Of a DNA stretch of 64,000 bases, positions 46,762 to 54,494 are shown in pieces (position 1 is the first letter of the stretch; every line of letters starts with the position of its first letter). A program made the position numbers and the translations under genes. The notes under the pieces were generated by a model, which was given only the letters and a program-made list of their open reading frames with translations, was not told where the DNA came from and did no database searches. The stretch covers positions 3,906,001 through 3,970,000 of the forward strand of contig NZ_CP135435.1 in the NCBI RefSeq assembly GCF_032341175.1. Reading direction: 5' to 3'. Origin of the DNA: Bacillus sp. DTU_2020_1000418_1_SI_GHA_SEK_038 (GTDB lineage: Bacteria > Bacillota > Bacilli > Bacillales > Cytobacillaceae).

Positions 46762-47232
46762 TTAAGCCTTTGAGTCAAATAAGGTCACACTTGGTCTATT
46801 TGCTTCCTCATCCTTGGAATAATTAGTTGGGCTTTCTGGAATAAGTAGATCTATATTTAAAGAGACAAACTGTAGAGATTGCTCTAATAATTGCTGGTTA
46901 AGCTCGTTGATGGTTTTCAATTCAAATAATTGTTCCATCAGGCTTTCTTGGAGAGATTTTATTTGTTCGGCTTCTGCTTTTTCAAATAGAGGCAGACAAT
47001 CCCTCAGTGTCGGGTCTTCATGATCAGGTAATAACTCAGAAATCATCTTTACCCGTTCATCCTCAATCTTTCGAATGGCAATAACATGAGATTGTTCATT
47101 TTTCATTAATGTTTGTAAAGCTTCCAAATCTCCTTTTTTCAAAACTTCTGTTTTTTCAAGAGCAAGCTGATACAGGCTTTTATGGAGCTTTAGTAATTTT
47201 TCTAGCAAAACGAATAATGGCTGGGCCGACAA
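46762..47232 (-). CDS. flgN: Flagellar chaperone FlgN-like protein
   Basis: The 156-residue all-helical protein occupies the position of yvyG (FlgN) before flgK. FlgN chaperones FlgK and FlgL for export. Helical stretches LEKLLKLHKSLYQLALEKTE and QSLMEQLFELKTINELNQQL fit the FlgN fold. It starts at TTG behind GAGGT. Expression is driven by the sigma-D promoter at 47331-47357. Confidence 0.88.
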   Translation of the reverse strand: MSAQPLFVLLEKLLKLHKSLYQLALEKTEVLKKGDLEALQTLMKNEQSHVIAIRKIEDERVKMISELLPDHEDPTLRDCLPLFEKAEAEQIKSLQESLMEQLFELKTINELNQQLLEQSLQFVSLNIDLLIPESPTNYSKDEEANRPSVTLFDSKA

Positions 47233-47280
47233 AGTTACCTCACCTCTCTATGTTAGGCTAACACCCCAAATAGCCAGTTC

Positions 47281-47317
47281 AAAAAATAAAATCAGTACGT
47301 TACTGATTTTATTTTTT
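47281..47317. terminator. 17-bp perfect palindrome between yaaR-like gene and flgN
   Basis: AAAAAATAAAATCAGTA and its exact complement flank the loop CGT. On the minus strand it ends in TTTTTT and would terminate transcripts coming from the yaaR-like gene. It begins within roughly 10 nt of the predicted start site of the flgN sigma-D promoter. Confidence 0.8.
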
Positions 47318-47330
47318 CATCATATTATTA

Positions 47331-47357
47331 TTATCGGTTGAAAAGTGAAGTTCTTTA
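47331..47357 (-). promoter_or_regulatory. Sigma-D promoter of flgN-flgK-flgL
   Basis: The minus strand shows TAAA, a 15-nt spacer and ACCGATAA. The -35 element overlaps the end of the yaaR-like gene. Confidence 0.8.
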
Positions 47358-47792
47358 AGTATAAACGTTAATCAAAAGCCCTTTGATTTCACCAACTAAA
47401 TTTAAAATGTCCAAGCCCTTCTTTTCTTTTTCTAGTACCGCATTTGTTAGATCAAGAAGCTTTTTATCGACTTCCTTCACAATTTTGTATACCTTCGTTC
47501 TCCCGCGCCGATTAAAGCCTCGCTGGTCTTCAAGTTTTAACCCGTTATTTACCGCATCCTCCATAAATTCCTTAACGAGTTTCTTATATTTTTTTAAATC
47601 CTCAATCGTTCTAGATTCAACTAGCAATTTCCCTTGATCTTCGATGTCTTGCATCATCTTTATCATTTTTTCATGAATCAGATTCTCTCGCTTCTTGCCC
47701 ATAACTTCAGTAAATGAAACGGATGCACTTGCAACCTCTTCCTTCTTCTCCATCCGATTCATTCCCGTCTTTGAGACTCTATTGACTTCCAT
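47355..47792 (-). CDS. YaaR-like DUF327 protein
   Basis: The 145-residue product belongs to the DUF327/YaaR family: MEVNRVSKTGMNRMEKKEE, an FTEVMGKKRENL segment and the C-terminal LNLVGEIKGLLINVYT. In B. subtilis yaaR lies elsewhere (near tmk), so this is an extra copy placed in the flagellar block. The function is unknown; related proteins are linked with flagellar genes in some Bacillales. The start is the second of two adjacent ATGs, after GGGTGG. Confidence 0.8.
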   Translation of the reverse strand: MEVNRVSKTGMNRMEKKEEVASASVSFTEVMGKKRENLIHEKMIKMMQDIEDQGKLLVESRTIEDLKKYKKLVKEFMEDAVNNGLKLEDQRGFNRRGRTKVYKIVKEVDKKLLDLTNAVLEKEKKGLDILNLVGEIKGLLINVYT

Positions 47793-47831
47793 CATTACAC
47801 CACCCATGCTTCAATAGTTCCATTTTAAAAG

Positions 47832-47867
47832 AAAAAAGAGGAGAAGCCAACATGACTCACTCCTCTC
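47832..47867 (-). terminator. Terminator of the long-flagellin unit
   Basis: The minus-strand stem AGAGGAG/CTCCTCT is followed by TTTTCTTTT immediately after the flagellin stop codon. Confidence 0.8.
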
Positions 47868-47873
47868 GAACGT

Positions 47874-49733
47874 TTATTTTAATAACTGAAGAATCCCTTG
47901 CGGAAGTTGATTTGCTTGTGCAAGCATCGCTTGACCAGCCTGATTTAAGATGTTATTCCTGGTAAAAGTTGTCATTTCCTCTGCCATATCAAGATCACGT
48001 ATGCGTGATTCTGCAGAGGTTAAGTTTTCATTAGCAGTTTGCAGATTATTTGTTGTATGCTCCAAGCGATTCTGGAATGCACCAAGCTTACTGCGTTCAG
48101 CTGAAACTATTTTAATCGCATTTTCAAATATATTGATTGCGGCACTTGCAGCTGTTTCAGACATAACGTCAACACCTTGAACCGCATTCACTCCAGTAAC
48201 TGTAGGGGATCCGTCAGCATTTCGTCCAATTCCCAAGCTACCCGCATCCATCACTCCTAGCGTAACCCCTAATGTTTCAGAGCTATTAGCACCAATTTGG
48301 AAATTTAGAGTAAGCTCTTTACCTTTGTTGGCTTCGAAGTCGCCGTCAAATAAAGCAATTTCAAGACCATTTGATCCAGAATCGTCAAAAACATCGCTAG
48401 TTTGTGTACGATTAGATGATAGCACGAGCGTTGACCCTACTACATCATGAGAGCTTAGTGCTGTAAGAACGCCATCCACATCATTGTTCTTAATATCGCC
48501 AATTGCACTGTCTATATCTGCTAATATAGTAAAAATATCTTTTCCTTCAATATCAATCGTTAGCGTACCTTCTTGGTTTGGGCTACCGTTAAAGGTATTT
48601 AATGCATCAGGTCCATGAGAATACCCAGCAGAAGCTCCTTTTTTGAATAAGATTGTCAGATTATCAATCTTTAACTGGTCTCCATCCTTAGGTAAATCAG
48701 AGAATGTAAGGTTAAACGAATTTGTATAGTTAGCTGTGTCAGAAGCTACCAAAGAAACTGGAATTGCTTTCACACTTGAATCAACTGGATCTAAAACATT
48801 AACCGTACCAGGTTTACCATCTATTTTTATAGCTTCAGCATCTTTTGGTGACATAGGATTTGTCGTTACAAGCTTAAGAATTCCATTTATGATATTATCA
48901 TCATCAGCGTTAGTAGCATCTTCTGCAGCAGAAGTCTTTACGAACGCTGAAGTGTTGAATGTTCCACTATCATTCTGACCAATAGCCAAAGTCAATTTAT
49001 CTATTAAATTATTGATATTACTGATGGAGTTCCCATCAGTTCCACCATCTTGCCAATCTGCGGTTAAGTCAAGAACAATGTTGCCATTATTAGGAGCTGT
49101 CGCAGTATTATCAGAATAGATCTCGTAAGTTAAATTATTGATTGTAAACGTTTGACCATTAGCTACAGCCTTCGTCTGTTCTCCAAATGCATTTGGAAAC
49201 TCTAATACAATCTCCGCTGGCTCTGTCGGGTCTGCCGTCACAACACCTTTCCAGACCCCATTAGCATCATAAGCAACCTGACTGGAATTTACGTCCGCAA
49301 ATGCACGTCCTTCCGTCGAACCACTAAAGAGCTTCTTCTGGTTAAATTGAGTCGTATCTGCAATTCGATCAATTTCAAATGTTAATTGGTTAATTTCATC
49401 TTGGATGGCTTGTCTATCTTGGGTCTCTAGAGTTCCATTGGCTGCCTGTACAGACAGCTCTCTCATTCTTTGAAGGATGCTATGTACTTCGTTTAGGGCT
49501 CCTTCACCTGTTTGAATAAGAGAAATTGCATCCAAAGTATTTCTTTCAGCCATATCTAAACCACGGATTTGCGAACGCATTTTTTCTGAGATTGCTAGTC
49601 CTGCAGCGTCATCTGAAGCTTTATTAATCCGTAGACCTGATGATAGCTTCTCTAAGCTTTTCGATGTACTGTTCATCGTTTGCGATAAGTTGCGGTATGC
49701 ATTTAATGCTTGTATATTATGATTAATTCTCAT
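47874..49733 (-). CDS. Long flagellin with expanded variable domain
   Basis: This 619-residue flagellin has a standard N-terminal D0/D1 region (about 1-145; MRINHNIQALNAYRNLSQTM, SSGLRINKASDDAAGLAISE) and C-terminal D1/D0 region (about 525-619, ending ILNQAGQAMLAQANQLPQGI). Between them are about 375 residues of beta-rich, Asp/Gly/Asn/Thr-rich sequence, so the surface domain is several times larger than in hag. It starts 3 nt after the adjacent second fliS and probably belongs to the ylqG-ylqH-fliS2 unit. Unlike hag, its ribosome-binding site lies inside the fliS2 end and no CsrA hairpin is present. Confidence 0.95.
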   Translation of the reverse strand: MRINHNIQALNAYRNLSQTMNSTSKSLEKLSSGLRINKASDDAAGLAISEKMRSQIRGLDMAERNTLDAISLIQTGEGALNEVHSILQRMRELSVQAANGTLETQDRQAIQDEINQLTFEIDRIADTTQFNQKKLFSGSTEGRAFADVNSSQVAYDANGVWKGVVTADPTEPAEIVLEFPNAFGEQTKAVANGQTFTINNLTYEIYSDNTATAPNNGNIVLDLTADWQDGGTDGNSISNINNLIDKLTLAIGQNDSGTFNTSAFVKTSAAEDATNADDDNIINGILKLVTTNPMSPKDAEAIKIDGKPGTVNVLDPVDSSVKAIPVSLVASDTANYTNSFNLTFSDLPKDGDQLKIDNLTILFKKGASAGYSHGPDALNTFNGSPNQEGTLTIDIEGKDIFTILADIDSAIGDIKNNDVDGVLTALSSHDVVGSTLVLSSNRTQTSDVFDDSGSNGLEIALFDGDFEANKGKELTLNFQIGANSSETLGVTLGVMDAGSLGIGRNADGSPTVTGVNAVQGVDVMSETAASAAINIFENAIKIVSAERSKLGAFQNRLEHTTNNLQTANENLTSAESRIRDLDMAEEMTTFTRNNILNQAGQAMLAQANQLPQGILQLLK

Positions 49734-49735
49734 TC

Positions 49736-50188
49736 TTATTTCCCCTCTTCCACCAGAGTATTCTCCCGCTCAAGCACCATAACATTTTGTTCATAGGCTC
49801 TCGTTTTTCTTCGATGCAGCATTTGTTTTTCATTCGGCTTGTTTTTTAATGCCTCATTCCATGAACTTGCTAATCTTTCGGCAATTGATAGAACCTCTCC
49901 AATCACGGAAGCATCCTTCTTTTTATTGCCTTCGATAACCCGTTCTGCCATATAGTTATAGAGAGTATCTAGTTGATCAGCTATAATTCCTGCCTCATAA
50001 TTAAGACCGGCACCTAGTCTATAAAGGATATCGTTTATTTTTTGTAATTTTTTGTTCGCATCTATAAACCTTTTTTCTTCTATATCCTCAATCGATCTAT
50101 GAAGCTGTTCGATCATCGCTTCGTATAGAAGGGAGGTAATCTCCTGTGAGCTTTTTTTATAGATAAATTCCTCAGTTAGAAATTCCAC
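49736..50188 (-). CDS. Second FliS-type flagellin chaperone
   Basis: The 150-residue helical protein resembles FliS in the segment SQEITSLLYEAMIEQLHRSI and AERLASSWNEALKNKP, but lacks the canonical N-terminal YKSYQ-V.TASP block. It is 3 nt from the start of the long flagellin, which suggests a dedicated chaperone for that flagellin. It starts at GTG with GGGGG about 11 nt upstream. A C-terminal extension of ~25 charged residues is unusual. Confidence 0.8.
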   Translation of the reverse strand: MEFLTEEFIYKKSSQEITSLLYEAMIEQLHRSIEDIEEKRFIDANKKLQKINDILYRLGAGLNYEAGIIADQLDTLYNYMAERVIEGNKKKDASVIGEVLSIAERLASSWNEALKNKPNEKQMLHRRKTRAYEQNVMVLERENTLVEEGK

Positions 50189-50249
50189 GATTCGCTTGCC
50201 CCCTGTGGTTTACTTACTCTATTAATTTATCGACCATTATTTAAATATA

Positions 50250-50546
50250 TTAATATCGTTTTTCCATTTCCTCGATCATAAGAAGAATTTCTGCCATCAC
50301 GGAATAAAGCTGTGGGGGGATATTATCTCCTAAATCGATATCTAGAAGATTTTGCACTAATACTGCATCCTCTTCCATTTGCACGTTATGCTTCTTAGCC
50401 AGCTCGATAATTTTCGAAGCTAACTGTCCTCTTCCTTGAGCAACCACGGTTGGACTACTGCCAGTTTGCTCATCGAAACGTATAACTGCAGCAGAGGGAC
50501 CATTAATTTGCTTGCGATTTTTCTGATTGAAATATTGCCTGTTCAT
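50250..50546 (-). CDS. ylqH: FlhB C-terminal-like protein (YlqH type)
   Basis: The 98 residues correspond to the cytoplasmic C-terminal domain of FlhB/YscU: AAVIRFDEQTGSSPTVVAQG, then LASKIIELAKKHNVQMEEDA and IPPQLYSVMAEILLMI. The NPTH autocleavage motif is absent, as in YlqH. Its ATG overlaps the ylqG stop codon. FlhB-like proteins of this type are thought to act in export-substrate switching. In B. subtilis ylqG-ylqH lie near rnhB, not in the flagellar block. Confidence 0.88.
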   Translation of the reverse strand: MNRQYFNQKNRKQINGPSAAVIRFDEQTGSSPTVVAQGRGQLASKIIELAKKHNVQMEEDAVLVQNLLDIDLGDNIPPQLYSVMAEILLMIEEMEKRY

Positions 50547-52825
50547 ACGGTAAAATCGTATCCTCTCTCAGTAAACTTCGGAATATTGGATTTTGAAGGT
50601 TCTTTCTTTTCTTCCACTGCTCTTTTTTCCTCTGTAAAGTTCGTAAATTGAATCGAACCAATGTTATAGCCGATTTCCTTCAACCTTTCTTTCGCCATTA
50701 ATGCTATAGGCTCGATTTTTTCCTTAAAATCGGCCTTATCATTTTTTACCGTGATTGAGAGCGTTCTTTCGACAGAAGAAAGAAGTATTCCGACATCTCC
50801 AAGCTTTTTCGTTTCAATGAGAAAATATAAGCTGCAATTTTCCCAATCGACCTTTTGCTGTTCATTTTTCGAATTAATGAACACCTTCACTTGCTCTGCT
50901 TGGTCTTTAAGCAAAAATGGCAATGTAAACATCATGCTTTGAAGAGAAGATGAATCGGTTTTACTAAGAAGCTGCTGCCCTGTTAATTGCGTTATTGTTT
51001 GCTCTGCCTTTTGTGATAAGGGTTGCTCCTGACTAGATTGTGCTAATCTTAGCAACGCATTCTTTAAAGAGCTATCCGCTCCCTCATCCGCTTGACCCTT
51101 TGATAATAATGAAAATGCCTGTTCAGATTCATAGGTCATTCCTAATGATCGCAGGTGCTCAAATACTTGTCTTCCAGTGGCATGCTCTCGAACAGCTGTC
51201 ATGGATGAATCTAATGATTTCGCCAGTTGTGACGATAAAGATGGCTGCTCAAGCTGAAGAAGCTCCTTTGATACAAAATGCTGCATTCTAGTATCCGATG
51301 GTTTAAAAATAAGTTTTTCTATCCCATCCTTCACTTCATGGACGACTCTAGACGCTTGATTGTAATCCCCTTTTTCGAGCAGCTTCTTAGCTTCAGCTAA
51401 TTGAGAGCTAGCCTTAAGCAGCTTCTTCTCTGTCGCCATATCGGTATACAGCATCATGTCACTTTTTAAAATTGCATTATCTAGCTGCTTAATTGTAGAT
51501 TCTAACAATGGCTTTACTTGTGTACGTGCCAGCTGTTTATGTTGAGTGATTAAGGTTTCAACCGCTTGAAGATTCCTTGTAATATCCCTTTTAGTATTTT
51601 TAAAATCAATGGCCATTTGTGAAAGCTTTTCAGTAATTCTAGAAACAATATAATCCTTAGATTGAATCGGTAGTGTGGCGATAAAATCATCATTAATCTG
51701 GTATGTTTCCTTTGCACTCTGGACTTCTTGCTGTAGAAAAGTTCCTTCTTTGGCAACTTGGTTTAACATGCTTAAAAGCTCTTGTCTAGCAGCCAATTCG
51801 CGACCTGCATCTGCAAGCTGCTCCGCCCTTGATAATGCTGTTAGAATGTTATTCTTCTGATTAGGAGGGAATGAGTCTTCCACATCTTTCCTTAACATCA
51901 TAATAATCTTTTGTATATCTGGTTCTTTATTAATTGCTTTTTTAATAGCTTCCAAATCAGTTGTCTGCTTAGGCTGATCATCTATATTATTGAGACCATT
52001 TAAAAGGGAGGACGCTGTTGATGCTTCTACCTTTGTAGTACTTTCCGTTCCAGCTAACACTTGATTCGACAGGATTCCTTCTTGTAAAAATCTTCCTTTA
52101 AGAAAATGGACGATGCTTTGAATAGATTCTCCTTTTTGAAGCATAGCTTTTACCTTAGTTGCTTCTTCGATATTAGAGCTTTGCAGCGCTCGTCTGATTT
52201 GATTGATCATTTCTTGAGAGGAAGCGTTCTCCTTCAAGATATTAGGAATAGATGAGTTTGTCTGACCTCTTTTTGTTACAACTTCATTTATAAAATCACT
52301 TATTTTAGCCTTTCCATGTAGTGCTTCATGGACCGATTTTATATGAACAGCTGTAAATTCCAACTTTTTCTTTGCCATGGAGGCAATGGTTTCAAGCTTT
52401 TGATTAATCGTTCCCGAACCTTTTTCGATAAATGCCGAGAGCTGCATAAGCGTGTTTTTTGAAACTGGCATATTATTCATTTTTAATATGGCTATTGCTT
52501 TTTTAAGAATGGCTTTCGTATCTGAATTTATATTTAATCCTTCAGGTAAAGAACTCGTTTTAGGGGGTATTATGTTTTGGTTAGGAATTTGTTTGACTAT
52601 AGGGAGCTGCTGAGTTGTGTCAGTAATCTCAACGGCTATTCTGCCATTTGATGGATAGGATCCTTGAAACTTTGCTCTCAGCTCCTGCCCTTTAATCTGT
52701 AGAATCGCTTCATTGTTAGGGAGCTTCTCCTTCACTATTGCTTGAAAAACATCTCCCTCCTTTAGCGAGAGTGGAGTTTCATTTTGTATCGATACTGGAA
52801 TGGTTGACTGATTGTTTACTTGCAT
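50543..52825 (-). CDS. ylqG: YlqG-like protein, FliK-type hook-length control homologue
   Basis: This 760-residue protein is mostly helical and Gln/Lys/Ser-rich with a FliK-like C-terminal domain around residues 620-730 (FTLPFLLKDQAEQVKVFINS, WENCSLYFLIETKKLGDVGI). The N-terminal 70 residues form a beta module (LKEGDVFQAIVKEKLPNNEA, LQIKGQELRAKF). The order ylqG-ylqH is conserved in Bacillus. The B. subtilis protein is about 570 residues by memory, so this one is longer in the repeat-like helical middle. It starts the unit that ends with the long flagellin. Confidence 0.8.
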   Translation of the reverse strand: MQVNNQSTIPVSIQNETPLSLKEGDVFQAIVKEKLPNNEAILQIKGQELRAKFQGSYPSNGRIAVEITDTTQQLPIVKQIPNQNIIPPKTSSLPEGLNINSDTKAILKKAIAILKMNNMPVSKNTLMQLSAFIEKGSGTINQKLETIASMAKKKLEFTAVHIKSVHEALHGKAKISDFINEVVTKRGQTNSSIPNILKENASSQEMINQIRRALQSSNIEEATKVKAMLQKGESIQSIVHFLKGRFLQEGILSNQVLAGTESTTKVEASTASSLLNGLNNIDDQPKQTTDLEAIKKAINKEPDIQKIIMMLRKDVEDSFPPNQKNNILTALSRAEQLADAGRELAARQELLSMLNQVAKEGTFLQQEVQSAKETYQINDDFIATLPIQSKDYIVSRITEKLSQMAIDFKNTKRDITRNLQAVETLITQHKQLARTQVKPLLESTIKQLDNAILKSDMMLYTDMATEKKLLKASSQLAEAKKLLEKGDYNQASRVVHEVKDGIEKLIFKPSDTRMQHFVSKELLQLEQPSLSSQLAKSLDSSMTAVREHATGRQVFEHLRSLGMTYESEQAFSLLSKGQADEGADSSLKNALLRLAQSSQEQPLSQKAEQTITQLTGQQLLSKTDSSSLQSMMFTLPFLLKDQAEQVKVFINSKNEQQKVDWENCSLYFLIETKKLGDVGILLSSVERTLSITVKNDKADFKEKIEPIALMAKERLKEIGYNIGSIQFTNFTEEKRAVEEKKEPSKSNIPKFTERGYDFTV

Positions 52826-52883
52826 AATTTTTCACGCTCCGCCAATTTCTAAACACTAATCCGCTTTTATTGATCCGCACAAA

Positions 52884-52915
52884 AGAAAAAATCAATACTG
52901 CTGTCGTATTGATTT
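52884..52915 (-). terminator. Terminator of flgM
   Basis: The minus-strand stem AATCAATAC/GTATTGATT with loop GACAGCA is followed by TTTTCTTTT. Confidence 0.85.
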
Positions 52916-53180
52916 ACTTCTTATAAAACTGAAGAATTCCTTTTGCGATCTCAGTTGAATTTGGTTTATAAGTTCCGTTCTCTACTTGTATCTTTAATTT
53001 TTCTACTTTTTCCTGTCTTTCATTTTCAATAGATGAAATTGATTGAAGGTCTTTAGCAACCGTAGAAATTTCGACTTTATCCAATTTCTTGTTAGCTATC
53101 GATTCTATTTGATCAAGCTTGTTTTGCTGTCTTTTGTATGGATTTATACCAGATGGGCCTATATTATTGATTTTCACCAT
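52914..53180 (-). CDS. flgM: Anti-sigma-D factor FlgM
   Basis: FlgM binds and inhibits sigma-D until the hook is complete. The 88-residue product begins MVKINNIGPSGINPYKRQQN, the FlgM N-terminus, and ends in the sigma-binding region with YKPNSTEIAKGILQFYKK. It has its own sigma-D promoter, giving negative feedback, and a terminator, so it is separated from ylqG. Confidence 0.93.
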   Translation of the reverse strand: MVKINNIGPSGINPYKRQQNKLDQIESIANKKLDKVEISTVAKDLQSISSIENERQEKVEKLKIQVENGTYKPNSTEIAKGILQFYKK

Positions 53181-53222
53181 TTATCCCTCACTTTCTATCC
53201 GATACATTTTGATCTATTCCTA

Positions 53223-53249
53223 TTATCGGTTAAAAGTGTCTTTTTTTTA
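53223..53249 (-). promoter_or_regulatory. Sigma-D promoter of flgM
   Basis: The minus strand shows TAAA, a 15-nt spacer and ACCGATAA, 43 nt before the flgM ATG. Confidence 0.8.
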
Positions 53250-53271
53250 ACATTATTTTTAAAAAGAGAGA

Positions 53272-53697
53272 CTACCTCTTCCGAAACTTCTCATCCACCG
53301 CAAAGTAAGTCCCTTGCTTCTCTCTTCGTTCTATTTCCCTCCTGCGCTCTTCTTCGGATGCATGTACTTGTAAATCCTTTCTGAGCTCCTCTGTACACTT
53401 ATCACAGATTTTCCCTGTTCGAATAATTGCTCCGCATTTGTCACATGGGTATCCTAGATTCGGAAACTGGGTCAGCTGAAGTCTACCGGCTTTGATGAAT
53501 TTTAAAATTAATTCTTCTTCGACTCCTGTTGCTTCGACAACCTGGTTCATCGTTGCGGCGCGGTTTTCGCGTTTGCGCATGAATTGGTAGACGGTTTCGT
53601 AGGCTTTTTCTTCTTCTTTCCAGCATTTATCGCACACATCGCGGAATTTATTTTTTACAAAAATACTATCGCAGTTCGGGCAATTTGTTAGCTCCAT
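53272..53697 (-). CDS. yvyF: YvyF-like flagellar-locus zinc protein
   Basis: The 141 residues carry two zinc-knuckle pairs, CPNC...CDKC near residues 6-20 and CDKC...CDKC near 80-97, around a central winged-helix-like segment (MNQVVEATGVEEELILKFIK). This is the YvyF (TIGR03826) family found between comF and flgM in Bacillales. The function is not established; a regulatory role has been suggested by the DNA-binding-like fold. Confidence 0.92.
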   Translation of the reverse strand: MELTNCPNCDSIFVKNKFRDVCDKCWKEEEKAYETVYQFMRKRENRAATMNQVVEATGVEEELILKFIKAGRLQLTQFPNLGYPCDKCGAIIRTGKICDKCTEELRKDLQVHASEEERRREIERREKQGTYFAVDEKFRKR

Positions 53698-53789
53698 TAT
53701 TTCTCCCCCTCATGTTGAACATGTCTCTTTATTTCCTCCATTATAGCCAAAGTTCTCCATTTAAGAAATGACGGATTCGCGAATTTTCT

Positions 53790-54494
53790 TTAGCCGCGGG
53801 CAAAAGTAAGGGAGCAAACTGAACGTGCACCCGCTTCCTTTAAACATTTAGCTGCATGCCGGAGTGTGGAGCCTGTTGTATAAATATCGTCGATTAACAG
53901 GATATTTTGATCGGAGATGGGTTCTTTTATTTGAAAGACTTGCTCTAGATGGATTCGTTCGGAGCGGGATTTCTTCGATTGTTTTTCGGTGTTGATTCTG
54001 GTAAAAAGATCGCTTGGCTCAAGGCCACAAGCCCGAATTAATGCCTCTGACTGGTTAAAGCCGCGTTCATAAAGCCGCTCGTCACTTAATGGAATCGGAA
54101 CGATGAGGTCAAACGTGATTGCTGTAAGCCTCTTCCTCATAAAGGAGGCAAAAACATTCGAAAGGACATAGTCACCTCGGTATTTATATTGGGCCATGAC
54201 CTCTTTGGCAAAATCATTGTACATTACAATAGAATAATTTTTCTCCAAAGTTCCTGCCCATTGCGGATCCCCCTCCCAGCGGACACAATCTAGGCATTGG
54301 TCATGTAGCTTAAATTGTGGTTCTAGATTATCTAACGGGCGGACACAAGTTCGGCATGTTTCGCCAATAATGATGGAAAACTTTTCGTGGCAGGACACAC
54401 ACACTGAAGCCTCTTCCACTTTGGAAAATAAAGCGTTCCAGCCTATTTGAGGGGTTATTTCTGCGAAACAAATAAGACAGTTTTCAATAATCAA
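53790..54494 (-). CDS. comFC: Competence protein ComFC
   Basis: ComFC is a phosphoribosyltransferase-like protein required for transformation. The 234 residues have an N-terminal zinc module (CLIC...CVSC...CRTC...CLDC) and a PRTase domain with the PRPP loop ILLIDDIYTTGST. The start is taken as TTG 54494 after AAAGGA, which gives a typical length; an ATG at 54521 overlapping comFA by 38 bp has no site. The comFB gene that separates comFA and comFC in B. subtilis is missing, so comFA and comFC overlap directly. Confidence 0.93.
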   Translation of the reverse strand: MIIENCLICFAEITPQIGWNALFSKVEEASVCVSCHEKFSIIIGETCRTCVRPLDNLEPQFKLHDQCLDCVRWEGDPQWAGTLEKNYSIVMYNDFAKEVMAQYKYRGDYVLSNVFASFMRKRLTAITFDLIVPIPLSDERLYERGFNQSEALIRACGLEPSDLFTRINTEKQSKKSRSERIHLEQVFQIKEPISDQNILLIDDIYTTGSTLRHAAKCLKEAGARSVCSLTFARG

